Shown here: positions 63,526 to 64,000 of the stretch, piece by piece
Layout: every line of letters begins with the position of its first letter
Position numbering within the stretch: the first letter of the stretch is position 1
DNA from: Amborella trichopoda
Taxonomy: Eukaryota > Streptophyta > Magnoliopsida > Amborellales > Amborellaceae
Direction: 5' to 3'
Length of the DNA stretch: 64,000 nt
NCBI RefSeq assembly: GCF_000471905.2
Contig: NW_006497658.1
Location: forward strand, 1,449,346-1,513,345
Notes under the pieces: generated by a model
Told to the model about the DNA's origin: nothing
Seen by the model: only the letters and a program-made list of their open reading frames with translations
The model's database searches: none
Made by a program: the position numbers and the translations under genes

Positions 63526-63960
63526 TTATTTTTACAAGAACCTTCTATTTTGTTTTTGACAAGAATTTCTTATAAAAAAAAATAGAAGGTTCTTGTAAAA
63601 AATTAATTAAATTTTCTTGTCAAACAAAAAAAAAAGGTTCTTGTCAAAAAGAAAGAAGGTAATACAATAAATATTTTTGTCAAAAAAATAAAAAAAAAGG
63701 TTCTTGTCAAAAAAATAAAAGGTTCATGTCAAAAAAATAAAAGTTTCTTTTCAAAAAAAATAAAAAGTAATATAACAAGTATTTCTTGTCAAAAAAAGTA
63801 AAGGTTCTTGTCAAAGAAAAAAAAAACAAAAGGTAATACAACAAATATTTCTTGTAAAAAAATAAAAATAAAGAGTTCTTGTCAAAAAAAAGAAGTAATA
63901 TAAGAAGTATTTCTTGTCAAAAAAATAAAAATAAAAATAAAAGGTAATACAACAAGTATT
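63526..63960. repeat. Degenerate tandem repeat (GGTTCTTGTCAAAAAAATAAAA)
   Basis: More than ten variants of a roughly 22-bp unit containing TTCTTGTCAAAAAA lie here. A longer-period word (GTAATACAACAAGTATTTC) recurs every 100 bp or so. The first part also forms a small inverted pair around 63560. Confidence 0.85.
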
Positions 63961-64000
63961 AGGATATTAGCGGATTAGGGTTTTTCGCCAATTCAAGATT

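Overview
This is nuclear DNA from a flowering plant. The evidence is AT-rich intergenic sequence with many decayed transposons, GT-AG introns, a complete plant BIG gene, a nuclear gene for a plastid ribosomal protein with a transit peptide, and an endogenous plant pararetrovirus. Nothing suggests a grass, but the species cannot be fixed from the window. Two assembly gaps are present: 12533-12552 (20 N) and 47046-47648 (603 N).

Layout. 1-8350: a degraded L1-type LINE (about 806-2472 and 7526-8340) split by a 5.05-kb terminal-inverted-repeat element (2473-7522) with a TAA target duplication. 8350-17300: gene-poor sequence with several MITEs, a second LINE 3' fragment on the minus strand (12668-14958) and a strong foldback at about 16403-16598. 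17643-42831: BIG, the giant UBR4-type N-recognin, which can be assembled into 14 exons that keep frame throughout (15,321 nt, 5,106 aa). Its introns hold a hAT-like element, a LINE fragment, a 426-bp MITE with 9-bp target duplications and another MITE. 42832-47045: Ty1/copia remnants and one exon of a LURP-one-related (LOR) gene. 47649-53880: a rearranged endogenous caulimovirid made of plus- and minus-strand blocks. 53885-55735: further MITEs and a solo-LTR-like block. 56232-58859: a two-exon gene for plastid ribosomal protein bL17c, with an apparent 1-nt deletion between the transit peptide and the mature protein. 58860-64000: gene-poor, with a tRNA-derived SINE-like piece, an RTE-type LINE tail and a degenerate tandem repeat.

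Only two host genes are complete or nearly so. BIG acts in the cytoplasm, in ubiquitin/N-degron signalling and auxin transport. bL17c acts in the plastid large ribosomal subunit. They are on the same strand, and I see no functional link between them. The rest is mobile-element history. The observations most worth checking are the bL17c frameshift, the mosaic pararetrovirus with its promoter-like repeat array, the nested TIR element carrying a dispersed internal motif, and the foldback hairpin. No wholly new biological system is demonstrated by the sequence.
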